A stretch of 64,000 bases of DNA. Origin: Collybia mongolica. Its lineage: Eukaryota > Basidiomycota > Agaricomycetes > Agaricales > Clitocybaceae. The stretch is from the NCBI GenBank assembly GCA_013420905.1, contig JAAXNY010000001.1, positions 310,001-374,000 of the forward strand, read 5' to 3'. Below are positions 45,401 to 58,300 of the stretch, in pieces (the stretch's first letter is position 1; every line of letters begins with the position of its first letter). The notes under the pieces were generated by a model. The model was not told where the DNA came from and made no database searches. It saw only the letters and a program-made list of their open reading frames with translations. Position numbers and translations under genes: made by a program.

Positions 45401-45519
45401 ACAGAGATATGTCGTCACACATCTCACGCAATTACAGTGGCAACGTGGTGGAGCAATCATCATCCGGTGACCCTCCATCCCCGACACCACTGTTGAAGAA
45501 GCGGAAGATGGGAACATGA
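42421..45519 (+). CDS. FunK1-type protein kinase (copy 2), altered N-terminus
   Basis: Paralogue of the 18777 gene with the same eight-exon layout: 42421-42975, 43022-43270, 43323-43670, 43721-44150, 44210-44562, 44612-44644, 44694-44747 and 44800-45519, joining in one frame of 913 codons. It keeps HRDISSGN, LIDLDHAK, PYASAEIL and HDLEAFFWVL, so the kinase core looks intact. The ancestral start codon and first ~43 codons are unusable: the initiator region is rewritten (about 42296-42330) and GAAAAAATGG has lost one A (GAAAAATGG, ~42416), shifting the frame. Translation could begin at 42421 (MVKNDIS), equivalent to residue 44 of copy 1. It is about as conserved as copy 1, with no stop in 3 kb, so it may still function. 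Confidence 0.8.
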
Positions 45520-46020
45520 TACCTACTTTAACCTCGTATATGCATTCGTTCTGTATGTAACCGTTACCAGACCAGATGTTCTATCTAGATTTTATCTGAT
45601 GTCAGACGCTTCATTTGCCAGACTACGCTGCTTAACCTTCACAACTTTAGAGAATGTCAGACAAATGAATAGCAGTATAACGGTCTGCCTATAGGTGAAT
45701 AATCGGTACGGTCCTCTAAATAGTTTTATTGAGTTGAAGACAGCGACGCACATAAGTTGTCTCCCCCCGAGACAGGCGCTTAATGCATTTTTTAGAGGTC
45801 ACTCTTTGAGGGTCTTTACGCTGAGTGGGATTGCTCGAAATGCCTGAAGATTCCCACTGAACGCAACAAATGCACTCATAGAATAAATGGGGCTATCGTA
45901 GTCAGGGCCTCATTACCATCCATCCACTTAATATGAATTATTGACCTTTCAGTATTATGCTGTGTTGCGCCACATCAATTTCACGAACCCCTGAGCGTCT
46001 AGGATCAAGTGTATTTCAGC
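45520..46020. other. Spacer between FunK1 copies 2 and 3
   Basis: 3' flank of copy 2. No gene seen. At about 46025 the duplicated upstream block shared with 16984-17164 begins. Confidence 0.4.
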
Positions 46021-46383
46021 AGATAATTGCGAGTGAAAAATTTTCATTACGGACAGAAATGTGATTTACTCTATTGAAAGCACAAGGAAAGGTGACTACT
46101 ACCAGCTGTTCGCACAGGCACAAAATTATATATTGATAAAATAACGCATGTACACCCCAATCTTTTGTAACATATAGGGATTTAACTTAAATCCTTCTTG
46201 CTCTCCAGGTAGTCTGTCTCCACGAGTGAATCAATATACTCTTGAGCACAACCGCATGAAGGACGAAGTGGATCTTGACACCGTCAATTGCGACTGCCTT
46301 CAGTCACTCATGTGTCATAAATCAGTTGAGCAGTGCTAGCGAGGCCTTGATCACCTGGAGCTAAATTGATGTTGGTCTGCGGT

Positions 46384-46389
46384 CACGTG
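46384..46389 (+). promoter_or_regulatory. Conserved CACGTG upstream of FunK1 copy 3
   Basis: TGGTCTGCGGTCACGTG context, as upstream of copy 1, 174 bp before the ATG at 46563. Confidence 0.35.
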
Positions 46390-46562
46390 TTGGAGAGTTG
46401 ATGCGTTGTTTACGTGCTTGGCCTCTTGGCTTTGTTCGCGGTCCTGTAACTCGAAATTCTTCTCAAAACGTCAAACTCGTGGTTCCAGCATTTCTCGTAG
46501 TTTGCCGGTATCTGGAAATCCATCGATATAACCAATGTAAGACGTTCTAATGAGCATCCACC

Positions 46563-48907
46563 ATGGCTGTTAAAGTATACAATCATCCCTTCAACGACAA
46601 TGCGCCTTTTCAGCACCCCGATACAGCGCCCAGAAAGGGAAGAACATACAACCTCACAGGCTCACGAACTAGCGCTGCAGAAGTTGAAAAAATGGTCAGG
46701 AACGATATCTCCGATGGAAACCTACATCTCGCGAGAACCGAGGAATTTCTGGCCAGGCTGTTTCCTGTTGACGCTTGAATCATTGATAAAGCATATGAAA
46801 ATTTAGTTGCTAGTAATCACTACAATGTCGCAAAAAAAAAGTGGAAGGGTCTGCCGAAAGCCGCAAAGAAAGAAAGGCTATACTACAAGCCATTTGTGAA
46901 CACTGCGGAATCCATCAGAGTGGCAAACAAAGCTTCCGACAATATTACACTCAGCTGCAGATGGATCGACAGGAACAGCAAGGCTCCAAAGTCGCGCGAC
47001 AAAGATGCATCAATCATACGGCCCGATATTTTATGCATCCTTGAAATGGGGAAAGGGGAGCAAGAGAAATGGGAGGCACTCACAAATACCAAGCAGGAAG
47101 AAAGGGAGGAGGCGAAAGAGGGAGACAGGGAGACAAAAGGCGAAGAGGAGACCAAAAGCAAAGAAGAGGAAAGCGAAGAGGGGCAACAAGGCAAAGAATG
47201 GAAGGATAAGGTTGGTATAGTCTTTTCTTCATCAAAACCACGCTCACATCTCCACAGAGCAAGCAAGATAAAGCTATGACCGCATGGTGGCTTCGAATCA
47301 ATGTCCCTATCGAAATCAAGCCAAGACAGAGTAAAGATGCATTGAAGCATGTTGAACAGCTGCTTGGTTATATGCGGCAAGTTATTAGGAAGCAGGCTGA
47401 TCGACGTTTCGTCCCGGGACTTCTGCTATCTCACACGGGGCTTCAAGTCTGGCTTTGTGATAGATCGGGTGTACTCGGAACGCAGAAGACAATCGATATA
47501 CACAAGGTACGAGTAATTCAACTTTCAACACCATGCAATATTGAATTGATTGATCCAGGACCCGAAAAGTTTCATCCGGATTATTCTAGCATGCTCGCTT
47601 TTGCCGCCGGAACGCCTGGGCTGGGATCCAACGATGAGGCTCTGTCGCCAACCGATCAATCCTCGGTCTCCAGAATTCATACATTCCTACGATCCATTTG
47701 TCAAATTATCCGACTATCATAACTCCGTCTGCGACACGAATTGGGTCATTGAGATGCCTTCAAAGGCTGAATCTAATAAACGCGAGGAATACATCACTGT
47801 CCGCGCACTCAGTATTGAGAGCGCCGAATGTATGTCTGGACGTGCGACGATTGTATGGGCTGTAATCAAAGTCGACGATATGAAATTCAAAGCTCCTCCT
47901 TACGAAGTAAGTCAATGTAAGACAATACCGGCCCAGATACTTATTATGCTTGAAGATTTATGTGTTAATGCAATGTTGGCGTCCCACAGCAGGAACTAAT
48001 GAAGGGGCTTTCTTTCCAGACGAGTCCAAAACCCGAGATGTTCATCTTGGGAGGATCCATTCATACGAGGATGTTCGGCACAATGGGGATGTGATTGATA
48101 CGAAGAATTTTGTTCGCCAAGACCTGGATCATTGCCTACCCGTTGTAGCCGATGTCAACACTAATGGCAAGAGAACGAATAAGGCTCTTGAAAACGCAGA
48201 AGAGCAAGAAGTACACCTAGATATTTCCTTGACCAGAGATCAAATTTGCGCGGCTGCGTGCACTTTAGATATAAATCCTACCTGGCGGACTTTTGCACGA
48301 CTTTTGCTAGAGGACTACGGATGGCCACTGGAAGGCTTTAGAGACCTGCCTGAGCTAATGACTGTCAGAACAACTCCTCGCCAGTGAGTTTCTGTTTTTT
48401 CACTACGCACTCGTGATATTGACAAGATGGTTCCATTCCCAGCACATCGATTACTTTATTTTCTCGGCACACTACATCGGGACATCAGTTCAGGGAATGT
48501 ACTCATTTGCCTGTCAAACATTGGTGGTGTCATAGCTACTGAAGCACGATTGATTGACCTGGACCATGCAAATCATACTGATTGCTTTATCCCCCCTTTA
48601 CTTTGCCAGGTTAAACAGATGGATGGTATACCATCCAAAAGCCTGCAGAAGTCAGATATGACACGGGATTTTTTTGAGAATTATGTTAAAGCAAACGTTT
48701 CTGATGAGGTTCTCGATGCGATCAGTAGCAACTGCGTTGACTCCAAATACGTGGCTGCAATATCAAACTACAATCCATGCTTACGAGGCACAACGGTTCT
48801 CGTCATCTTGCCACTGATTATGCACTATGTTCACAGTTCACTAGCTATCTGGACGTGACATGGGTATGCTAGATGAGGTAAATGCAACATGCCCAACCAT
48901 ATGTTTA
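46563..48907 (+). pseudogene. FunK1-type protein kinase (copy 3), truncated
   Basis: Starts like copy 1 (PDTAPRKGRTYNLTGSRTSAAEVEKM) with a CCACCATGG context but carries a TGA at 46776 (LFPVDA-stop), where copies 1 and 2 read Ala-Ser-Val. A 2-bp deletion in ATGACTGTGTCAG (near 48367) adds a frameshift. HRDISSGN and LIDLDHA are still readable (about 48478-48570). The sequence ends in intron 6 at 48907, where R-element copy C begins at a TA. Exons 7-8, including PYASAEIL and HDLEAFFW, are not found beyond the element. It is therefore a dead, truncated copy. Blocks of it match copy 1 and others copy 2. Confidence 0.85.
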
Positions 48908-50206
48908 CAAGTCCTTATGTTTACATAAGTAACTTGTTCATCATCCTGGGTTTGTGGGGAAAATTCAGTGTACCCAACAAGATCCAGTGTTGTTTTTCCC
49001 ACAGTTAGTAAATATGAAGTGTTCCGAGATTTCATTAGAACATGATCAGTAAACTTTTTGAAGTACATCAGTAAGACTTTGTAGTCATGGAAATATTGTT
49101 CTAACTGTGGGAATCAAAATTAGCCAATGCATGGATTTTGAGCAAAAAAGGCAACTGCTAACATGGGCTGCATTTAATAATATAAATTTGAGTTAATTGG
49201 TTTTTTTCTTGGGATATCTCAAGAATTAATTAATAACTGTCCACTGCATAATCATGCTTACATTTGTTAACTATGCTGTTAGCTCTAACAGCATAGTTGG
49301 CAAACGTAAGCACAATTACAAGAGGCTTGTTCCGCTTTGGGTCACACTTTTCCCACAATACAAAATATTGCATATCTCCATAATGACAAGACCTATGGAC
49401 ACAATTTAAATTGCTGCTACTAGATATGGTGAAGGGCTACCCAATTGGTATATTTATATGTTTTTGTATGTGTTTGTACACCTTTAAACATCATGATCAA
49501 AAGTAGCACTCTTACAAATGAATATCAAGTTTGTGTATGCCTTTGCCACACAGCTAGCCAAACAAATAATACCATCAAAGTTCCCACACTACAAATCATT
49601 GCATATCTCAACAACAACAAGGCCTATGGATGTAATTCAAATTGCTAGTGTTAGATATAATAGAGTATTACCTCATGTATATGTTTGCATGTGTTTATAT
49701 TTGTATATATTATTCTAAACATGATCAACATCATTTTTCTTGCTATATATTACAAATGATTACTGGTCTGTATGTCACTTCACCACACATCTGGCCAAAC
49801 AAACAATAATACTAAAGAAAATTCCCATGACATAGATGATGCATATCTCAGCAAATACAAAGTTGAGGGACATCTTACTACTAGACATTGTAAAGGAATA
49901 CATGATGTATTTGTTTATATATTTTGTAGTTGTTTATACCCTTCCAAATCTTATTATTAACAACAACCTTTTTACTACATATTACAAATGAATGTGATCT
50001 GTATATTACTTTGCCAACATCTGGCCAAACAAACAATATTAATGAAGTTCCCACAATATAGATAATGCATATCTCAGCAAATACAAGGCTAATGGATACA
50101 ATTGAAATTGCTACTACTCCTAAACACATGGAGGGGGTACATTAAAAAATGCATATTTTTATTTGTTTGTACCTTTCCAAATTTGATTATAATTTCTTGT
50201 TACAGT

Positions 50207-50815
50207 CAAAGCCCTCTTATCCCATACCCCCTTGGTGGAATCTTTAGGGTATGGGTTATGGGTGAGTATGGATTACCAGGATATTGGTTAAAATAGGTCC
50301 GAAAATTTGATTAAAATTCTAAAAAAAATTATATACCATAAGATTGAGTATTCTGTGAGAGCCTAAAGTAGATAGAATTATTTAGGACTAAAGAAGTCAG
50401 TAAGACAGGTAGGAGCCATAGAATGAGACTCCTCCAATCTCATTTGACATCAAAATGAGGCTAAGACCGTCTCAAGCTTGCATGTGAGAGGACCATGAAC
50501 ACTGTCAACATACCAGCTAATAACTGTTGCAGCCTGAAGCACTTTGCAATGTGTAGGACAGACTTCAATGGATGCATCGTCATCAATGTCATCATCCCTG
50601 CCATTGATTGGTCCATCTTCCTGACCATTTTATGCATCTATCACCACATGGAAGATTTCTTCATCCATAACCTCATCCACAACATGTTACTCATCCACAG
50701 GGTTGAGCAGCACCTTGATATCCATTCTGTTTCCTTGTTGAAGTGCCCCAGTTGACACTAGCTCATCAAAAGCACTCTCAACCTGCTTTTCGGCATTCCT
50801 GATAGGATCATTTCT
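50207..50815 (-). mobile_element. Internally deleted pogo/Fot1-like element
   Basis: Absent from R-element copies A and D. Begins after TA with CAGTCAAAGCCCTCTTATCC, a pogo/Fot1-style terminal sequence. The minus strand encodes a tail resembling the end of such transposases (DDDIDDDASIEVCPTHCKVLQAATVISWYVD...). The word TTTCTTGTTACAG occurs at both borders (50191 and 50802 areas). The catalytic domain and a matching opposite end are missing. Confidence 0.4.
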
Positions 50816-52894
50816 TGTTACAGTATATCTATTTTGATATCACATTTATATATTACTTGGCCACAAGCATATCCAAACAAGTCAATGTGGATGCTCCTGG
50901 AATTTATAATACTCAATATCTTGACAATGGCCAGCTATATGAGTATGGTTAAATATAGTTGTGATAATACAAGAAAAAACACTTAACAGGCATATGTACA
51001 TTTGTTTGAAGTTTGTTTTTGATAATGTTATTTCTATTTTTAGCATATCTGATAAGTTCTTGATTGACCCAGGATGCAAGGCTAGAAATAAAATGTGAAA
51101 TGTTGAATGGTTGATATACATTTCAATACAGTGGGAACTTGTTTCTATCATAGGCATTTGAATTGATATTACTTCCTTATATCACACAAAATATAAGTCT
51201 ATACAAGAACTTGTTCCCCACACAAGCCTGCAACTCCTCTGCTGTCCTCAGCTACTACTGCCCCCTATTTGATTCTGTATTAGTGCTTACTGGTGTGGGA
51301 TATGCAAGGGATGGGGTGTGTTTGTATGCTACTGCAGTAGGTGGCCTCCTGTATGCAATGGTATTCCAGAGGGTGGGGGTTGTCTAAGGTCTGGGGCTGT
51401 GCATCAGTGAAATACTTGCCCATATCCTACCACACTGTAAAGGGTTGCATCACATTGAGAGTTAGAAGGGGGGAATGATATGAGCAGCAGGGCTCAGCCA
51501 CACAGGGAAGGGGGCACCAGAAAATTCAATGGGCTTTGTTGCAAGATATCTGGGCCTAATTCATTGCAAAGGTGCTATCTGTAATTGGGCAGCCCCATCT
51601 ATATATAGGTACATTGGATAAATACTGTGGGGGTACCAGAAGTGTATATCAGCCCACTAGAGCTGTACAAATAGTACAGGGGTAAAGTATCAGTAAGAAG
51701 TAAACTAATATTTGTAAAAGGAATAAGAACATATCATAAGGTAGATAGAATTACACCAAGGTAGTCTCAAGGTATATAGCAGCATATAGGTGCATATACA
51801 ATAGAACAAGGTATATCTGAGCAACTAGATGTGGGGCACATATGCACTCACCTTACCCACATCTGGTTAGGGCACTGGGGTGGTTGGCACTACTTGGCCT
51901 AGACAGCACATCCAGGGGTGCACACCCACTCACCAGGTAATGGTTCTGCCATATGGAATACACCACTGCACCACCCATATCTGCCATGCTAGCTGATCAC
52001 TAGCAGATGTAGGCAGGCAGTCACTGGTAATGTGGCAGGTGCCTCTGTAGTTCTTGTTGCAGCCCTTATTGTTGTAATTTGGCAGTTGTTATTATCACTG
52101 AGAGGGGTGGGTATGAGAGAGGGTGGTGGTATCCATATCCATAGCAGTAGGACCTGGAATTGTATTTAGCAATGTTGTGCACAATTACAAGGCAGGGAGG
52201 TGATGGGAGGGGCAGCTGGGGATGTAGTGGTGGTGGTTGACAATAAGGCTGATGGGTGATGTGGCACCCATTAACAATACCCAGCTACTGCCATTAATGG
52301 CCAAGAGTGGGCAGCAGGGGGTCATTATAATAACAAGCAGCTTGGACTGACAAGCTCATATTGCCAAATGGTTAATCTGCATGCTTTATGCATATGTCAT
52401 GTAACCTTGAGGCCTTGTATTTGACTCTCCAAAATATTGCATTTTTGTATATGAAATAAGTAATGGTAACCATGATTAAGTAAGCAATTTGGACAGTTTG
52501 CATGGACTCCATGAAGAGTTGTTGCAAGCTGGGTCTGAGCATCCAAGTAAAAGTGTGGATGTATGGACTTAGTTTTGATTTGGCTCAGATGCAGACTGCC
52601 AATTAAGCAGGGCTCCCTGCCAAACAGGGTCTGAGCTCAGTCTGCAGACATCTGCCTTTGTCTGTGTGGTCTGTGTGGCTTATGTGGCTTAGTGTAAAGA
52701 CCCTAGAGAAACAACTGAGTTGGTTGTGTATTTAGAATATACAAATATGGATCTACATTTTTGGGTTTGTTAATTTTTTTTATACAGTCCATCTCTGAGA
52801 GTCTGAGTCCCTACTTTGCTAGCTGACTTGTTTTTAAAAGGAATGTCTAGATATATATGGTTATCTTTTTTTTATTGTTGGATATTTGTATAGG

Positions 52895-53064
52895 TATTAG
52901 AATGAGAAAGACAAAAGAGGAGAGAAGTTCCAGAAGTGTCCAGATGAAGTACTGGAATGGCCACAACAGTTGTATTAGCAACAGTATAGCTAAGTCTAGT
53001 ACAGGTAGCTTGGTGATGTGGTATTGAGTATGTGAGACAAGGAGTCACATTGCTAAATCTAAAA
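52895..53064. mobile_element. ~170-bp MITE (copy 2)
   Basis: Flanked by ATAGG at 52890-52894 and 53065-53069. The empty site is visible in other R-element copies (for example around 57850). The ends TATTAGAATGAG and the complement of TTTTAGATTTAG agree at 9 of 12 positions. Inverse relative of 17856-18023, with CpG words decayed. Confidence 0.65.
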
Positions 53065-53879
53065 ATAGGATCTATAAACACCAACTTCTATTGATAATTC
53101 ATTTGGAGTTGCTGTCATCATACACCATGGATATGGGTGAAGTTGTAAGGGGATCACTTGTTTGTCCACATCTAGCCATCAGGATTGCTATTGCACAACT
53201 TGCATAGCCTCACTGTTACATCTATTATCCTAATATGCATTGCCTTAACCCCTTGATAAATAGGAGTGTGCTCTGGACTGACATATCACAGATGGATTGT
53301 TGCATCAGTAGAGTTACTGATATCAGATTCTGTTGTTATTTGAGGTGTAGCCACAATGTACTATATAAGGTGCCCCTTCCTCTCCATGACAGGGCACTTT
53401 TGTAATAGACTTGGATTGGGTTCTCTACTTGTGATCAAGCCTCTAGTGCTCTATACTTATTCCTTTCCTGCATGGCTTTTCATACTATGCATACTGCTCC
53501 CTGCCTGAGTTTCTTGGCATCATGACCCCTCACAGAAGTGCAACAAGTATTTGGCTCAAATGTGTGGTCATATTACATCTTCATGTTGTGTATCCATCAG
53601 GCCTTCCATGATGTCAAGCTACTCCCTGTACCCTACAATCTAATTCTAGGACAATGCCTGACAAGTGTTCCAGAACCAAACTTATCAACAACAAAAAGTA
53701 ATATAAAGTCATGGAAATTCTGGATAGCTAGTTCTATTGCAACAAGCTGGTTCTAGAAGTATAAAGAAAAGTTAATCAGAAAAAAACATAAGGACTTGTA
53801 TCTGCCAGTAATGGCTCTCTACCTCAAGTAGATAGAATTATACCAAGGTAGTCTCAAGGTATACAGCAGCATATAGATG

Positions 53880-56789
53880 CACTGTGAAACTGAGAATAGA
53901 TGAAATTCAACCCTGTGTTTCATCCTCTTAAATAATAGAAATAATACATTAAAAATATGAAATTCATTCACTTAACAATCCTAAAATGTAATGAATTTCA
54001 TCTTGAAGATGTTTGAAAACACACCCCCTGTGGGGGGAAAAATGGATGGAAAACCCCCCCTTAAGGTATAATTTAGTGGATGAATTTCATGCAAAATTTG
54101 TCTGTATTCATACCCCCTGATTCTCGAGGCTATGGGATGAATTTCATTTCACCATAGGTGGAAAAAACAACCATTGTGGGAGGTAATTCCTATCAATATG
54201 GGATTAATCTACTACCTTGATGGGTGAGAATAGCAATGTTTTTTGGGGTAACATTATTGCAAATTTTTGAGGCTATGGGATGAATTTCATACCATGATAG
54301 GTGAAAATAATAGCCTTTGTAGGGATGGATTTCATACCATCACAGGTGAGAATAATAGCCTTTGTGGGGATTAATTCCATGCCATTTACGTCACTTAAAT
54401 TTGAATTCATTATTTCTTCCCTGTTATCAATAAACACACTTTGTTCATTTTGTACAGTTAAGGTTTAACATCCATAAGATCTAAGGTATTGTAATTTGAA
54501 TGCTCTATCAACTAGTATACCTCTGATTCATATCCCTCATTCCAAAGTTCCTGATCACCAGCATTACCAACCAGACTGCAAATGCAACACTGTGATTTGT
54601 TAGAACCATGTATTGAGGTTAGTAATGAGAAAACTTACCCAAATTGCCCTATATAAATCCTTGTCATCCTGAAGCTGCATCTGGAGACAGAACCCATTTC
54701 CAGCAATGCCACACAGTGGGCATGGAATAGGACTCCCTACTTTTTCTTTAGCATGAGCAACTTTACATAAGGTGGTGAGTTTGGCTGGTCAGATTAGCAT
54801 GATAAAGATAAAAGAAAGTTAAGTAATGGATGGGAGTTGTTGGTCTTTGTGTACTGCCAGACTGCTCATTGTCTTTGTTGACCTTGTTGTAATGAAGTGA
54901 TCTGTAAAATGGGTCAATGTTAATGTGCTTTGGATTAGATTGGGTTGACAGACATACTGAGACCCCCTCATTGTCCACCTGCACTTTGAGGTCAACAAAG
55001 TGGTGTACCATGTTGAGGACATTGTCAGGCATGGTTTTATCCTGCATACTTGATGTCCTTCGGTTTCCTGTAGGATCATTATTAGCATTTATTAATATTC
55101 TTAACAAAGCCTTATAGTTTGTATTGGAATTCAAATGACTACTACAAGTATTATGATAGTAATTGTAATCTAACATTATACTAATTGTAATCTATCAATG
55201 AAGAGTGCTTACTATGAGGGGGAGGATGGGAGGCAGCAATGGGCAATGGTGGTGGTACGAGAGCAAGAAGGAAAGTGTGTGAAAGCGGCTGCCAACACAT
55301 AATATAGCTTGGAATGTTCAGCCATTGGGCATCTCGGTCAACAAAGCCATGTGATCAAATCTGAGGATGCTGACAAATATTTTTATTTATTTATTCAAAT
55401 TGTATACTATTCATTATTAATAGGAGGCTGAAAAATGTGCACCCACCATGTTTGAACAGTTGCAGGGAGGATCATTATGTTACGAGTTCTTTATCAACCC
55501 AGTTTTCGGGCAAAAAGGTGATTCATTCATTCATTCATATTTCAACACCATGGGAAAATAATTCCATAATGGGATTTTTCTTCTCTTATGGCTTTTTACA
55601 GCATTTCTCCACAAATACAAAGTATTGTGACATAATTTGCATGTATTTGGGATGCTTACATAATGCTTATGATGATGCCATCAAAATTATGCATATCTAA
55701 TATTTCAAAGTGTTGTGTTTCAAAATTTATTTTGTGATTTTCTCCATAACCAGTAAAGCTATTAACTTTGTTTTTATATGTTTGGAATGTACAAACATGG
55801 CTCTACAATTTCCTTGTTGAGCACATTTTTCCCATGGTCTATTGTGAGCGAAATATTAGAAATGTCCAGATTCAGCTAGTTTTGAAGGTCTGTGTGTTAT
55901 ACCAGGGGTGGATAAACATTTTATAATAACAATGACCCTGACCAAACATAACCCTTGTGGGAAATTATGCTAAACATTGGAATAATCAACAACTACTACT
56001 ATATTTACCTGAAATACAAATTAGATTGATTTCTCTATTTATTGTCACATGTCACATGATCTATCCCACCACATAAGTATACCAAATACATGACAACAAT
56101 CTGAATGCTTATTTAGTGTCCATGATCCTGGGAAAAAGTTAGTTCTGATGGTTTTTGTGTTTTCTCCATAGCCAGGCAAGCTATGGCATTGGGTTTTGTG
56201 CACAGGCATTGCTTGTTTACTTTGTAACATTATCCCATGGTCACATGACCTCCATAAACTATCACCTATGTTGTTTCTAGTCATTTACAACTTCCTGAAT
56301 GTGGAATGGACTTATTTCTCCTAAGAAAAGAAATAAAGAACAAGTACCTGCCACACAGTGTATTGGCCCACTCCACCCAAGTCTAAGGCAGTAAAGTCAT
56401 CCCATAAACCCACTATTTGTGGGATGAAATATCTTCTATGCTGAACTTAAATCATCCCACATATTCCACCTTTTATGGGATGAAAGTTCACTCTCTAATA
56501 GATTAAAATGATCTAATAAAACCCACCCATTATAGGATGAAATTCCCCTCTTTTTCACTGGATTAAAATTGTCCCATATAATTCACCTCTAATGGGATGA
56601 AAGTTCACACCACTAAGGGATGAAAATTTCTGAAATTATAAGAGCAGAAATTCATCCTCTCAAGGGATGAAATATCTGGGATGAAGTTTCATCCCAATTT
56701 CATACCCCTTAGATTCATCCACTAAACTTAGGAAATGCTGCTTTCATCCATTAAGTGGGGGAAAAACCTCCCCCACCAGGTGCACAGTG
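53880..56789. mobile_element. CACTA-like non-autonomous element (2,910 bp)
   Basis: The ends are CACTGTGAAACTGA and the inverted complement of CACTGTGCACCTGG. ATG duplications lie at 53877-53879 and 56790-56792; 3-bp duplications and CACTG ends are typical of CACTA elements. Removing it and one ATG restores the R-element sequence. The interior has many GGATGAATTTCAT/TTCATCCC words (53890-54420, 56400-56760) and one S-element (55483-56381). No transposase is seen. The 137-codon minus frame at 54763-55176 carries no motif. Confidence 0.65.
55483..56381 (-). mobile_element. S-element, copy 1 (899 bp, inverse)
   Basis: Repeat found again at 59072-59923 and from 63661 to the window end. This copy is preceded by TA (55481-55482) and starts CGAGTTCTTTATCAACCC. 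It ends CTCCACCCAAG and is followed by TCTA. Non-coding. Confidence 0.55.
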
Positions 56790-58300
56790 ATGCATATACA
56801 ATAGAACAAGGTATATCTGAGCAACTAGATGTGGGGCACATATGCACTCACCTTTTACACATCTGGTTTGGGCACAAGGGTGATTGGCACTACTTGGTCT
56901 AGATAGCACATCCAGGGGTGCACACCTAGCCACCTGGTGATGGTTCTACCATATGGAATACACCACTGCACCACCCTGTCCACCATGCTAACTGCTTACT
57001 AGCAGATGTGGTCAGGCAGTCACTGGTAATATGACAGGTGCCTCTGTAGTTCTTGCTGCAGCTCTTATTGTTGTGATTTTGCAGTTGTTATTTTCACTGA
57101 GAGGGGTGGGTATGAGAGAGGGTGGTGGTATCCATGGCATTGTACTTGGCAGTATTGTGCACAATCATATGGCAGGGAGGTGACAGGTGGGGCAGCTGGG
57201 AATGTAGTGGTAGAGGTTGACAACAAGGCTGACAGGTGATGTAGTACCTATCAACAATATTCAGCCATTGCCAGTAATGGCCAAGAGTAGGCAGCAGGGG
57301 TCATTATAAAAACAAGCACCTTGGACTTACCAAATGGTTAATCTGCATGCTTTATGCACATGACATGTAACCTTGAGGCCTTGTATTTGACTCTCCAAAA
57401 TATTACATTTTTGTGCATCAAATAAGCAATGGTAACTATGATTAAGTAAGCAATCTGGACAGTGTGCATGGACTTCGTGAGGAGTTGTTCCAAACTGGGT
57501 CTGAGCATCCAAGTAACAGTGTGGATTTATGGACTTAGCTTTGACTTGGCTCAGATGCAGACTGCCAATCAAGCAGGGCTCCCTGCCAAACAGGGTCTGA
57601 GCTCAGACTGTAGACACCTGCATTTGTCTGTGTGGTCTGTGTGGCCCATATAGCTCATCATAAAGTCCCCAGAGAAGCTACTGAGTTGGTTGTATATTTG
57701 GAATATACAAATATGGATCTACATTTCCAAGTTTGTTAATTTTCTCACATAGTCCATCTCTGAGAGTCTGAGTCCCCACTTTACCAGCTGACTTGTTTTT
57801 AAGGAAAATGCCTAGATATATATTGTTACCTTTTATTGGTGGACATTTGTGTAGGATCTATAAACACCAACTTCTATTGGCATAACCATGGATATGGGTG
57901 AAGTTGTAAGGGGATCACTTGTTTGTCCACATCTAGCCATCAGAATCACTATTGCACAGCTTGCATAGCCTCACTGTTATATCTATTATTCTGACACACA
58001 CTGCTTTAACCCCTTGACAGATAGTAGTTTACTCTGGACTAACATATCACAGATGTATTGTTACATTAGTAGAGTTACTGATATCAGATTCTGTTGTTAT
58101 TTGAGACATAGGTACAATGTACTGTATATAAGGTGCCCCTTCCTCTTCATGGAGGGGCACCTTTGCAATAGACTTGGGCTGTGTTCTCTACTCATAGTCA
58201 AGCCTCTAGTGCTCTATGCTCATCCCTTCCCTGCATGGTTATTCATACTGTGTATACTGCTCCCTGTCTGAGCCTCTTGGCAACATGACCCCTTACAGAG

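Larger units (their letters stand above)
48908..53828 (-). mobile_element. R-element copy C (inverse orientation)
   Basis: Inverse copy of the 8073-13402 element, flanked by TA at 48906-48907 and 53829-53830. Its left edge in the window is CAAGTCCTTATGTTT. Its right edge is AAACATAAGGACTTG (to 53798), TA, then the same 28-bp tail (53801-53828) as copies A and E. CGAGTCC has become CAAGTCC at both ends by CpG decay. It keeps the hairpin (49255-49312) and ~230-bp array (49370-50110), and carries extra inserts at 50207-50815, 51188-51600 and 52895-53064. It interrupts FunK1 copy 3 at its intron 6. Confidence 0.7.
53829..58300 (-). mobile_element. R-element copy F (partial, inverse, with CACTA-like insert)
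   Basis: Inverse of about 8370-11575 of copy A (less its Tc1). It begins directly after the copy C tail and is split by the insertion at 53880-56789. It lacks both termini, and its end at 58300 joins head-to-head with copy D by a few shared bases. The Tc1 empty site is at 57852-57866. Confidence 0.6.

Noticed and set aside
49370..50110. CRISPR-like array
   Set aside because: Units are ~230 bp and diverged, with no short identical repeat and spacer structure, and the host is a eukaryote.
57327..57653. Overlapping 63-81 codon frames on both strands of copy F
   Set aside because: Shadows of CpG-poor repeat DNA, not conserved in the other copies.
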